Shown here piece by piece: positions 15,169 through 22,713 of a stretch of 64,000 nucleotides of DNA (position 1 is its first letter; each line of letters begins with the position of its first letter). The notes beneath the pieces are model-generated. The model was given only the letters and a program-made list of their open reading frames with translations, searched no databases and had not been told where the DNA came from. Both the position numbers and the translations under genes were made by a program. Source of the DNA: Nocardioides panacis (GTDB taxonomy: Bacteria > Actinomycetota > Actinomycetes > Propionibacteriales > Nocardioidaceae); the NCBI RefSeq assembly GCF_019039255.1, contig NZ_CP077062.1, forward strand, positions 372,001 to 436,000, given 5' to 3'.

Positions 15169-15996
15169 ATGACCACCACATCCGCCACCACCGGCCTGGC
15201 GCCGTACCAGATCGCCGACGAGACGTTCGTCATCCCCTGGAACCTCCCGGCGCCGCCGGTCGGGCTCTTCCCGATGAACTCCATGGTCATCCGGGGTGCG
15301 GAGCCGACCCTGATCGACACGGGCGCTCCGGCCAACCGTGAGGACTGGCTCGCCGCGGCCTGGGGGCTGGTGGACCCGCTCGATGTGCGCTGGGTGTTCC
15401 TGTCGCACGACGACCGCGACCACTCCGGGAATCTTGTGCAGGTGATGGAGGCCTGCCCCAACGCGACCCTGCTCACCAGCTGGTTCGCCGTCGGTCGGAT
15501 GTTCGAGGAGTGGGAGACGCCACTGAACCGGGTTCGCTTCGTCAACGACGGCGACCGGGTCGACATCGGGGACCGCGAGCTCGTGGCGCTCCGCCCGCCG
15601 GTCTTCGACAACCCGACCACGCGCGGAGTCCTCGACACCCGCACCGGCGCGTACTGGTCGGTGGACACCTTCGCGACCAATGTCCCCGAGCCGATGGCCG
15701 AGTCGGACGAGCTGCCGGACGACGCGTTCGAGGACGGACAGCTGTTCGGGGGCCGTCTCGTGGCTCCATGGCACGAGCTGCTCGACGACGCGAAGTACCA
15801 GCGCTACGTCGACCGTGTGCAGAGGCTGGACATCTCGGTGGTGGCCGGCTGCCACACGCCCGTCATCCGCGGCCCCCGCATCGAGAAGGCGTTCGCGGCC
15901 ACACGTCGGCTGCCGAGCCTCGACGCCTGGCACGACTTCAGTCAGGCCGACCTCGAGGCGTGGATGGACGCGATGGGACCGCCGCCCGAGGCCTGA
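15169..15996 (+). CDS. MBL-fold metallohydrolase, flavodiiron (ODP)-like
   Basis: A 275-residue protein. The metal-site loop is FLSHDDRDHSGN (about residue 82), the H-x-[ED]-x-D-H variant seen in the diiron domain of flavodiiron proteins rather than the HxHxDH of hydrolytic MBL enzymes. Other features are LIDTGAP (strand before the site), SVDTFA (bridging Asp) and GCHTPVI (last His). No flavodoxin domain follows, so it is a stand-alone ODP-like protein that may bind O2 or NO or act in redox sensing. The start ATG 15169 has GCGAGGAGGCCTC, a strong ribosome site. Confidence 0.8.
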   Translation: MTTTSATTGLAPYQIADETFVIPWNLPAPPVGLFPMNSMVIRGAEPTLIDTGAPANREDWLAAAWGLVDPLDVRWVFLSHDDRDHSGNLVQVMEACPNATLLTSWFAVGRMFEEWETPLNRVRFVNDGDRVDIGDRELVALRPPVFDNPTTRGVLDTRTGAYWSVDTFATNVPEPMAESDELPDDAFEDGQLFGGRLVAPWHELLDDAKYQRYVDRVQRLDISVVAGCHTPVIRGPRIEKAFAATRRLPSLDAWHDFSQADLEAWMDAMGPPPEA

Positions 15997-16234
15997 CCCC
16001 GGCCCGCGGCCCCTCAGCGGCGTGCGCGTGGGAGCGACACGGCGCACGAACTGGATGCTGCTCGAAGCGACTGTGCGCACCCGACGAGCTGAGAGGTTCT
16101 TGGGGTTACACGCGGGCGTGCCTACGTGTCTTCGGGTGCGAGCACTTCCTGTCACCCATGCTCTGGACGTTACCTCTGGCGCAGCCCAGTTCATGCCGAG
16201 GGCGACCCAGCTGATCGCGGAGAGCTCTTGGGGG

Positions 16235-17015
16235 TCAGCCCAGTTGCAGAGTCTCTCCCCGCGCAACTCGCCGGACGACTGTTCCGAGGCCGGCCGCGGA
16301 CACCCGATCCATGAAGTCCGATAGTGGCGATCGGAAGACGCCGTAGTCGTCGTAGTGAACCGGGACGGCTTCTCGAGGGCGAAGCCGCTCGAGGAAGTCG
16401 ACGCCCTGCTTCCCGTCCATCGTGACGGTGTGGAAGAGAACCCGTGTTCCGCCGAGGTGCAGGACGGCGAGGTCGATGTCGTGATGGCGCCGTGCGATGT
16501 CATTCACGTGGTCGCCGGTGAGGGTGTCTCCGCTCACGTAGACGCGCCGGCGTACGGCGCCTCCGATCTGGTGCTCCACGAGGAAGCCGATCACCGGAGG
16601 CAACAGAGCGGCCATCGCTCCACGGGCGTGGATTGCCGGCATCGCCTCGATGGAAAGGGTCTCGTCGCCACGAGTCAGGGTCTCGCCGGCCCAGGTGTCG
16701 AGGCCGTGCGCGTCGAAGCCCCAGTCGGTGAGTCGTTGAGCACCCTGGCGGGTGGTCAGCACCGGCGGTGTCCGCGACAGCTGGGCTCGCGCTACGCGAT
16801 CGAAGTGGTCTCCGTGGAGATGAGAGAGGAGGACGACATCGAGGGCCGGCAGCTCGCGGGGCTCGAGGGCGGGTTCCGTGAGCCGCTTCGACCACAAGCC
16901 CTTGCCAAGATATGCGCACTGACCGCGGTGCAAGAAGTTCGGGTCCGTCAGGATCGTGGAAGGAGCCGAGCCTCATCAGGGTAGTCGCCGTGCCGACGAA
17001 GGTGAGCGTGTCCAT
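16235..17015 (-). CDS. UlaG-like MBL-fold hydrolase, one frameshift
   Basis: The first codons (ATG 17015, MDTLTFVGTATTLMRLGSF) are in one frame and the rest in another. Removing one C of TTCC (plus-strand G at 16958/16959) joins them as LGSF-TILTDPNFLHRGQ and gives 259 residues, a normal length. The metal motif is LLSHLHGDHFD; SGDT and HLGG follow, and a final VPVHYDDYGVF carries the last His. This is the UlaG/RomA type of MBL fold. The substrate is unknown. I judge the frameshift a sequence error because every motif is intact. Confidence 0.7.
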
Positions 17016-17583
17016 GGGCTCGCGTACCCCTGGCGTGATGCGGCCATGCCCGCGGGCACCCATCGCTGCAGCCTGCCGACGCGAGCCGATGCCGAGTGTC
17101 GCCGTCGTACCGGACCTGCGCATCGCGGTACTTCTCGTTCGGACCGTCCTCGACGTCCGCCCAGGCGCGCACACGCTTCTCGGCCGCGGCTCCGTCCCAT
17201 GGTGGTCAGCTGGTTCATTCCCGGGTCGTTTGCGCCTCGCCTTACAGGGTAAAACGCAGACGTGTTGCTCACGCAGCAGCGCACACAGAGCGCCCTTCGC
17301 CGACCTCCCAGCGGCGAAGGGCGCTCCTCATCCACGAAGAATCGAGCCGTCGCGTCCTCTGAGCGAGTGGTACAGCTCCGTTCGTAGCCAGAAGGCACGC
17401 CTGGCGTCATGTACCCGTCCGCCCGGGGGTGCGGCGGGCTAGACGAGCCGCAGGCTGTCTCCTCGGGCGCGTGCCAGAACCCGGAGTGTTGCTGGCGAGC
17501 ACGGCATCAAACGCCAGATGTTGGGCAATGGCCCTTGCGGTGGCCCCGATCGGGCGGGCCGTTGCACTCGCGGGAGGGGCACA
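17016..17583. other. Intergenic region with a hairpin and a coding-like fragment
   Basis: The minus strand at about 17060-17180 reads RAWADVEDGPNEKYRDAQVR with good codon bias but no start, and may be the remnant of a small gene. The hairpin at 17289-17325 is listed separately. The remainder shows nothing. Confidence 0.4.
17289..17325. terminator. Strong hairpin, terminator-like
   Basis: AGCGCCCTTCGCCG (17289-17302) and CGGCGAAGGGCGCT (17312-17325) form a perfect 14-bp stem with a 9-nt loop. It has no U-tract. It lies between decayed sequences, so the gene it once served is unclear. Confidence 0.5.
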
Positions 17584-17739
17584 GTGGTCGACGTGGTCGA
17601 CGTTCATGTCACGCATGCTCTGCGCATGCCGACTCAGGTAGCGCATGATCACGCCTGGCGCCGAGTCAAAGACGCAGGGTTCGGGCTGACCATCGGCGAG
17701 TACCGGTGTGAGCTGTGTGCCGCTACATGGCGTCTGTGA
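17584..17739 (+). CDS. Small CxxC protein (51 aa)
   Basis: GTG 17584 is preceded by GGGAGGGGCACA, a good ribosome site. The protein starts VVDVVDVHVTHALRMP and ends in HAWRRVKDAGFGLTIGEY, then a C-E-L-C pair and a Trp. The C-terminal half resembles a single zinc knuckle of the kind found in short actinobacterial proteins (RCxLCxxxW). An ATG at 17626 would give a 37-residue form. Function unknown. Confidence 0.5.
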   Translation: MVDVVDVHVTHALRMPTQVAHDHAWRRVKDAGFGLTIGEYRCELCAATWRL

Positions 17740-17977
17740 TCAGGGGCTACGCGTAGGTCCGGCGGGTCGTGCGGAGCACGCGTGGTACGCGGTCCGTGCG
17801 GCTCGGGAGGGGTTCGAGTGCTTCGGTCGACGCACTCACGGATGACAGTCGAGGCCGTGGCAAGCGGCGGATTGATCGCGAGCGGGGCCGGTCTGGCAGC
17901 AAACGACCTTTCCAGGTTTGTGCGGCGCGACTTGGGAAACTGGCGCTGCACGAACGTCGAGCGTGAGGGGGCGGCGC

Positions 17978-18742
17978 ATGAAGGGACTCCAGCGAGGATT
18001 CGACCGTGGACCTAGCAGGATGGTCCTGGTCCGACATGGCGAGAGCATCGGCAACGTCGCGGACAACGAGGCGCGGGAACGGCATGCGGATCGGCTGGAC
18101 CTGACCGTCCGGGACGCCGACGTGGAGCTGTCAGCCACCGGTGAGGACCAGGCCGAGGCGCTGGGCCGTTACCTCCACGGGCTCGCCGACGATCAGCGGC
18201 CGACGTTGGTCCTGACGTCTCCCTACGAGCGCGCTGCGGCGACGGCGGGTCGGGCCCTCGTTGACAGCGGTCTCGAGGTCGTCACCGACGAGCGCCTTCG
18301 GGAGCGTGACCTGGGGCAGCTCGATGGGCTGACCGGGGACGGCATCCGCAACTTCTTCGCCGATGAGGCGGAGCGGCGGAAGAAGGTGGGCAAGTTCTAC
18401 TACCAGCCGCCGGGTGGCGAGAGCTGGGCCGACGTGGTTCTTCGGGTGCGGTCCCTTCTGTCCGATCTGCGCCATGGCTTCGACGCGGAGCGGTTGTGGA
18501 TCTTCACCCACCAGGCGGTGATCATGAGCTTCCGCTACGTCCTCGAGGGGGTCAGCGAGTCGGAGCTGTTGGCGATCGATCGCACCTCGCCTATCCCGAA
18601 CTGCTCATTGACGACGTACGAACGGTCGGGTGGGACGTTCCGCCTGCTCGGCTTTGCCGACACCGAGCCTCTGGACCGGAACCGTGCACCGGTGACGGCC
18701 GAGCCCTCGGGGTCTGACCGAGGAGCATCGAGCCATGCCTGA
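17978..18742 (+). CDS. Histidine phosphatase family protein (phosphoglycerate-mutase-like)
   Basis: A 254-residue protein. The catalytic motif is MVLVRHGES (about residue 15). TSPYERAAATAGRAL is the T-S-x-x-x-R-A-x-x-T-A element, RERDLGQLDG holds the acid Glu, and FTHQAVIMSFRYVL holds the second catalytic His. It probably hydrolyses a small phosphomonoester. Its last 8 bases overlap the start of the NAD(P)HX dehydratase gene, so the two are co-translated. The ATG at 17978 has GAGGGGGCGGCGC before it. Confidence 0.85.
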   Translation: MKGLQRGFDRGPSRMVLVRHGESIGNVADNEARERHADRLDLTVRDADVELSATGEDQAEALGRYLHGLADDQRPTLVLTSPYERAAATAGRALVDSGLEVVTDERLRERDLGQLDGLTGDGIRNFFADEAERRKKVGKFYYQPPGGESWADVVLRVRSLLSDLRHGFDAERLWIFTHQAVIMSFRYVLEGVSESELLAIDRTSPIPNCSLTTYERSGGTFRLLGFADTEPLDRNRAPVTAEPSGSDRGASSHA

Positions 18743-19613
18743 GACGTGCGAGGTGGACGCAGACCTGCTCAGGGGATGGGCGCTTCCCGAGCCGGGATCG
18801 AGCAAGCACAGCCGCGGCACTGCCCTGGTCGTAGGCGGTAGTCGCAGCACCCCCGGTGCCGTGATCCTGGCAGGTGAGTCGGTCCTCCGTGCCGGCGGAG
18901 GAAAGCTCCAGGTGGCCACCGCGGAGAGCACCGCGGGGCAGGTGAGCCTGGCGCTACCGGAGGCGCTCGTCGAGGGCTTTCCCGAGAGCGGGTCCGGCGA
19001 CGTTGACCCAACGGCGTGCGATGACGTGGTCGAGTTGGCACAGGGGACGTCGGTGACGCTGCTGGGGCCTGGACTGCTGGATCCGGGTGCTGCAGCCGAC
19101 CTCCTGGAGGGCATCGTCCCTCGACTGGATGCTGCGGTGGTCATCGATGCGTTGGGCTCCGCCTACGTCACGCGCAACCGCGAGGGTCTGCGTCATGTGC
19201 GGGGACGATGTGTGCTGACGCTGAACCACGACGAGCTGGCGAAGACCCTGGACCTCGACGCCGAGGACCTGGGAGACGACCCCGTCGACGCGGGCCTCGA
19301 GCTGGCTGCGACGACCGGCGCAGTGGTGCTGTACGGCGGGTCCCACAAGCTGGTCCTCACCCCCGACGCGGACTGTTTCCGCATCACGGTCGGTGGCCCC
19401 GGACTCGGGGTGTCGGGATCGGGCGACGTACAGGCAGGCCTGGTGACCGGCCTGCTGGCCCGCGGTGCCGGAGCCGTCCAAGCCGCGGTGTGGGCCGCCT
19501 ACTTGCACGGCGCGGCCGGCGACGACCTCGCCGAGGAGGTGGGGCACGTGGGGTTCCTGGCCCGGGAGATCCCTCCCGCCGTCCCTGGTCTGCTGAGTCG
19601 GCTTGGGGGCTGA
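18735..19613 (+). CDS. nnrD: ADP-dependent NAD(P)H-hydrate dehydratase
   Basis: A 292-residue protein with the ribokinase-like fold of the YjeF C-terminal domain: KHSRGTALVVGGS near the start, GAVILAGESVLRAGGGKLQV, LLGPGL, VIDALGS, LTLNHDELAKTL, and the ATP/ADP-site motif GVSGSGDVQAGLVTGL with the catalytic Asp. It repairs the S-form of hydrated NAD(P)H using ADP. The N-terminal epimerase domain is absent, so an epimerase must be encoded elsewhere. The 8-bp overlap with the histidine phosphatase suggests a two-gene operon for metabolite clean-up. Confidence 0.9.
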   Translation: MPETCEVDADLLRGWALPEPGSSKHSRGTALVVGGSRSTPGAVILAGESVLRAGGGKLQVATAESTAGQVSLALPEALVEGFPESGSGDVDPTACDDVVELAQGTSVTLLGPGLLDPGAAADLLEGIVPRLDAAVVIDALGSAYVTRNREGLRHVRGRCVLTLNHDELAKTLDLDAEDLGDDPVDAGLELAATTGAVVLYGGSHKLVLTPDADCFRITVGGPGLGVSGSGDVQAGLVTGLLARGAGAVQAAVWAAYLHGAAGDDLAEEVGHVGFLAREIPPAVPGLLSRLGG

Positions 19614-19710
19614 CCTGAGCAAGGCCGAGGGTGACAAAGGATGCCGTCCCTCAAGGCATTGCTCGGGAGAGCGGCGGGTACGGAACGCCGACCGACAAGG
19701 GGGAACAGAA

Positions 19711-20181
19711 ATGGGTGACGCGAGTCGATCCGTGGATCGCAACTGGGACGAGCTGCTCCAGGAGTTGCGAGTGACCCAAACAGGTCTTCAGATCCTGACC
19801 GGCTTCCTCGTCTCGATCCCGTTCCAGCAACGCTTCTCGGACATCACCTCGCTGCAGCAGACGCTCTATCTCGGGGCTTTGGCTGTGGCACTCACGGCCA
19901 CCCTGACCGTGCTCGCACCGGCCAGCTTCCACCGGCTGCTGTTTCGTCAGCAGGAGAAGGAATGGCTGGTTCGCATGGGGAACCGTTTCGCGCGCGCCGG
20001 CCTTGCCCTGTCCGCTGTTGCCATCGCGCTGGTGGCCTGGTTGCTGTTCGACGTCGTTCTCGGACGCACCGCCGGCCAGATCGCCGTGGGAAGCGTGATC
20101 GTCCTGGTCGTGGTTCTTTGGTACGGCGTCCCTCTCGTCGCTCGGCGACGGAGCACGGTGGCCGGTACGCCGCACTCGTGA
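19711..20181 (+). CDS. DUF6328 membrane protein
   Basis: A 156-residue protein. A soluble N-terminal helix (DRNWDELLQELRVTQTGLQIL) leads into four hydrophobic segments: LTGFLVSIPF, LGALAVALTATLTVLAP, ALSAVAIALVAWLLFDVV and a last helix with VIVLVVVLWYGVPL. The E-L-L-Q-E-L-R-V-T-Q-T-G-x-Q-I-L stretch is the DUF6328 signature. The ATG at 19711 follows GGGGGAACAGAA; longer forms lack coding bias. Function unknown. The gene is 97 bases after nnrD and may share its transcript. Confidence 0.8.
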   Translation: MGDASRSVDRNWDELLQELRVTQTGLQILTGFLVSIPFQQRFSDITSLQQTLYLGALAVALTATLTVLAPASFHRLLFRQQEKEWLVRMGNRFARAGLALSAVAIALVAWLLFDVVLGRTAGQIAVGSVIVLVVVLWYGVPLVARRRSTVAGTPHS

Positions 20182-20338
20182 CCCTCCTCGCCGCGCTCGC
20201 TTTGATCCGGACATGACGATCCCGCGAGCCGCTCACCCACGTCGAGAAGCGCCGACGTTCCTGTCTAGGCAGCCTGCATGCTCCCCTAGGGCAGGGGTAT
20301 CGGTCCTCATCCACATGCCCACTCGTGAGGAGGAGACC

Positions 20339-20767
20339 ATGCCGAGTGCACGCGACATCATGACGGGTTCCGCGGAGTGCGTCAGCACGAGCGCCACCCT
20401 TGTCGAGGCGGCCCGCAAGATGCGAGAGCTCGACGTCGGCGCCTTGCCCATCTGTGGTGAGGACAACAGGCTCGCAGGAGTCCTCACCGACCGTGACATC
20501 GTGGTCAAGTGCGTCGCCGAGAGCGGCGACCCCGCCTCGACGAAGGTGGCGGACCTGGCCGAGGGCAAGCCGGTGACGATCGGGGCCGACGACCCGGTCG
20601 AAGACGTCCTTCGCACGATGACCCAGCACGGAGTCCGGCGTCTGCCGGTCATCGACGGCCACCAGCTCGTGGGCATCGTCTCGCAGGCCGATGTGGCCAA
20701 GAACCTGCCCGAGGACAAGGTGGGCGACCTCGTCGAAGCGATCTCCTCGGCACCCGCCAGCCGCTAG
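20339..20767 (+). CDS. CBS-domain-pair protein (Hrp1-like)
   Basis: A 142-residue protein made of two CBS motifs: residues 7-60 (ARDIMT, then LVEAARKMRELDVGALPI, LAGVLTDRDIV) and 72-128 (PVTIGADDPVEDVLRTMTQHGV, RRLPVIDGHQLVGIVSQADV). Such pairs bind adenine nucleotides or S-adenosylmethionine. Mycobacterium Hrp1 is a hypoxia-induced example of the same size. The ATG at 20339 has GTGAGGAGGAGACC upstream, a strong site. No partner domain is present. Confidence 0.85.
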   Translation: MPSARDIMTGSAECVSTSATLVEAARKMRELDVGALPICGEDNRLAGVLTDRDIVVKCVAESGDPASTKVADLAEGKPVTIGADDPVEDVLRTMTQHGVRRLPVIDGHQLVGIVSQADVAKNLPEDKVGDLVEAISSAPASR

Positions 20768-20786
20768 GCGACTGGGGGACGAGTCC

Positions 20787-21267
20787 GTGGCCATCTGGAC
20801 ACGAGTGCTCCGGGGCGCGGTGGCCGGCGCTGCGGGAACAACAGCGCTGAACGCGGCGACCTATCTCGACATGACTCTGCGAGGCCGGGGGGAGCAGCCC
20901 TACCCCCGAGCGGGGCGTCGAGAAGCTGGCCGACCTGGCGGGCGTCGACGTCCCGGGTGGAGACGAGGACGCGCGGTCGAACCGGGTCGAGGGCTTGGGG
21001 GCCCTGCTCGGGACGATCACCGGGGTGACGATGGGCGTGGCGTGGGCCGTCGTGGACGACCTCACCGACGGAGTCCTGGAACGGCTGCCCGTCCCGGCCG
21101 GTGGGGTGCTTGTGGGGGCGGTGGCGCTGCTCGGGGCGAACGGACCGATGGTTGCCCTGGGCGTTACCGATCCCCGCGGCTGGGCACTCGCGGACTGGGT
21201 CAGCGATCTCCTCCCACACCTCGCCTACGGCCTCGTCGTGGCGGTTGCCTACCAGCGACCTGGGTGA
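20787..21267 (+). CDS. Actinobacterial membrane-associated hypothetical protein, one frameshift
   Basis: GTG 20787 opens VAIWTRVLRGAVAGAAGTTA and a NAATYLDMTLRGRG segment. The frame then changes near 20898-20907 (CCTACCCCCGAG) into TPERGVEKLADLAGVDVPGG, and continues with GALLGTITGVTMGVAWAVVDD and a final LPHLAYGLVVAVAY helix. With the indel corrected the product has 159 residues: an N-terminal membrane helix, a charged middle and three further hydrophobic segments. The domain order matches small actinobacterial proteins of unknown function. It starts 19 bases after the CBS gene and is probably in its operon. Confidence 0.6.
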
Positions 21268-21574
21268 AGATCCCACTTCGCCTCTGCATCACGTCCCCAG
21301 CTCGGTGGACATCGCCTCCACCTACCGGTGGTCCTCGCTGAGGATCCCGATTACGTCACGCTCTCGTGAACCATGGCACCCGCCATACATTGCAGTCGGT
21401 CGCCGTCCGACCGGGCGGCGATCGACGGCTGTGTCCGTACGCGACTGAGCACACACGTCGAACCGTGCCGGCGCTACCACCGCTGCCAGGCCGAGCAACC
21501 GCCACACCGGTTGATGGTGTCGCCCGTGGGTACGAGGCCCGGGTGGGTGACCGACGTCTGAAGGAGGCATGTCA
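21268..21574. other. Intergenic region upstream of the chimeric dehydrogenase
   Basis: No gene or clear regulatory motif is seen. The ribosome site AAGGAGG at 21561-21567 belongs to the next gene. Confidence 0.35.
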
Positions 21575-22570
21575 GTGAAGGCTTTGACCTGGCAGGGCAA
21601 GCGCGACGTACGCGTCGAGCAGGTCGACGATCCCCGCATCGAGCTGCCCACGGATGCGATCGTCCGCGTGACCTCCACGGCCATCTGCGGCTCTGACCTG
21701 CATCTCTACGAGGTGCTGGGCCCGTTCCTGAGCCCGGGCGACATCCTCGGGCACGAGACCATGGGCGTGGTCGAGGAGGTGGGGGCTGAGGTCACGCACG
21801 TCAAGCCGGGCGACCGGGTGGTCATCCCGTTCAACATCTCGTGCGGTCACTGCTGGATGTGCAGCCGCGGGCTGTTCGCCCAGTGCGAGACCACGCAGAA
21901 CCAGCGCACCGGCAAGGGCGCCTCCCTGTTCGGCTACACCGAGCTCTACGGGTCGGTGCCGGGAGGACAGGCGGAGTACCTCCGCGTCCCCCAAGCCCAG
22001 TTCGGCCCCATCAAGGTCCCCGACGAAGGACCGGACGAGAAGTTCCTGTTCCTCTCCGACATCTTGCCGACGGCCTGGCAGGCCGTGAAGTTCGCGGACC
22101 TGTCCGAGGGCGACACCGTGGCGGTGCTGGGTCTCGGCCCGGTGGGTCCCGAGGGCGCACTCAGCGTCCGCTCCGGACCCACCGACTGCGGTCCGCTGAA
22201 CGCCTGGCAGGCGACCAGGGCCAGCCGGTACATCCCGCACGACAAGAACGCGCCGCGCGGGTACGGCACCGTCACGGTGTCGGTGTTCGGGGGACCCACC
22301 ACCCCCGGCGCCGCCGACCAGGGCGCCCTGACCGTGGACTACGGCTCGGTCCCCGACACCTACTACGGCGGGTGGTCCCAGCCGAGGACCACCACCGTGA
22401 TGACAGGCCCGGACGTCAGTGACCACACGACGACCAGCGCCACGGTCCCCATCGGCATCATGGATGGTGAGGCGCCGGGCTTCGGGTGGCGGTTCACCAC
22501 CCGGGACGGCGCCAGCTACGACGTCGCCACCGTCACGTTGACCTACACCTACCTGACGCCGCAGGGCTGA
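21575..22570 (+). CDS. Chimeric gene: N-terminal half of a zinc-dependent (formaldehyde-type) dehydrogenase fused in frame to an unrelated beta-rich C-terminus
   Basis: Residues 1 to about 190 are a zinc-dependent alcohol dehydrogenase of the glutathione-independent formaldehyde dehydrogenase group: AICGSDLHLYE, GHETMGVVEEVG, the structural-zinc segment NISCGHCWMCSRGLFAQC and GDTVAVLGLGPVG. At the Rossmann glycines the homology stops. From about 22147 the frame encodes some 140 residues rich in Thr, Gly, Tyr and Pro (RYIPHDKNAPRGYG, YYGGWSQP, VATVTLTYTYL), like the end of a secreted beta-sandwich protein. The NAD domain is missing, so dehydrogenase activity is unlikely. GTG 21575 is preferred to ATG 21569 because AAGGAGG lies 7 bases before it. 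Either a deletion or a misassembly made this join. Confidence 0.75.
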   Translation: MKALTWQGKRDVRVEQVDDPRIELPTDAIVRVTSTAICGSDLHLYEVLGPFLSPGDILGHETMGVVEEVGAEVTHVKPGDRVVIPFNISCGHCWMCSRGLFAQCETTQNQRTGKGASLFGYTELYGSVPGGQAEYLRVPQAQFGPIKVPDEGPDEKFLFLSDILPTAWQAVKFADLSEGDTVAVLGLGPVGPEGALSVRSGPTDCGPLNAWQATRASRYIPHDKNAPRGYGTVTVSVFGGPTTPGAADQGALTVDYGSVPDTYYGGWSQPRTTTVMTGPDVSDHTTTSATVPIGIMDGEAPGFGWRFTTRDGASYDVATVTLTYTYLTPQG

Positions 22571-22713
22571 ACCCCCCCGGAAAGCCGTGCGGCCGGGAAC
22601 GGCCTCCTCGCCGACGGGCAACCCGCGCCGGGAAGTGGGAGCTTGCCGAGGCGATGGCCACGTGCGCATGCAGCAGCCACGATGTGCTGCGACTGCTCCC
22701 TGTCCGGGATGGC

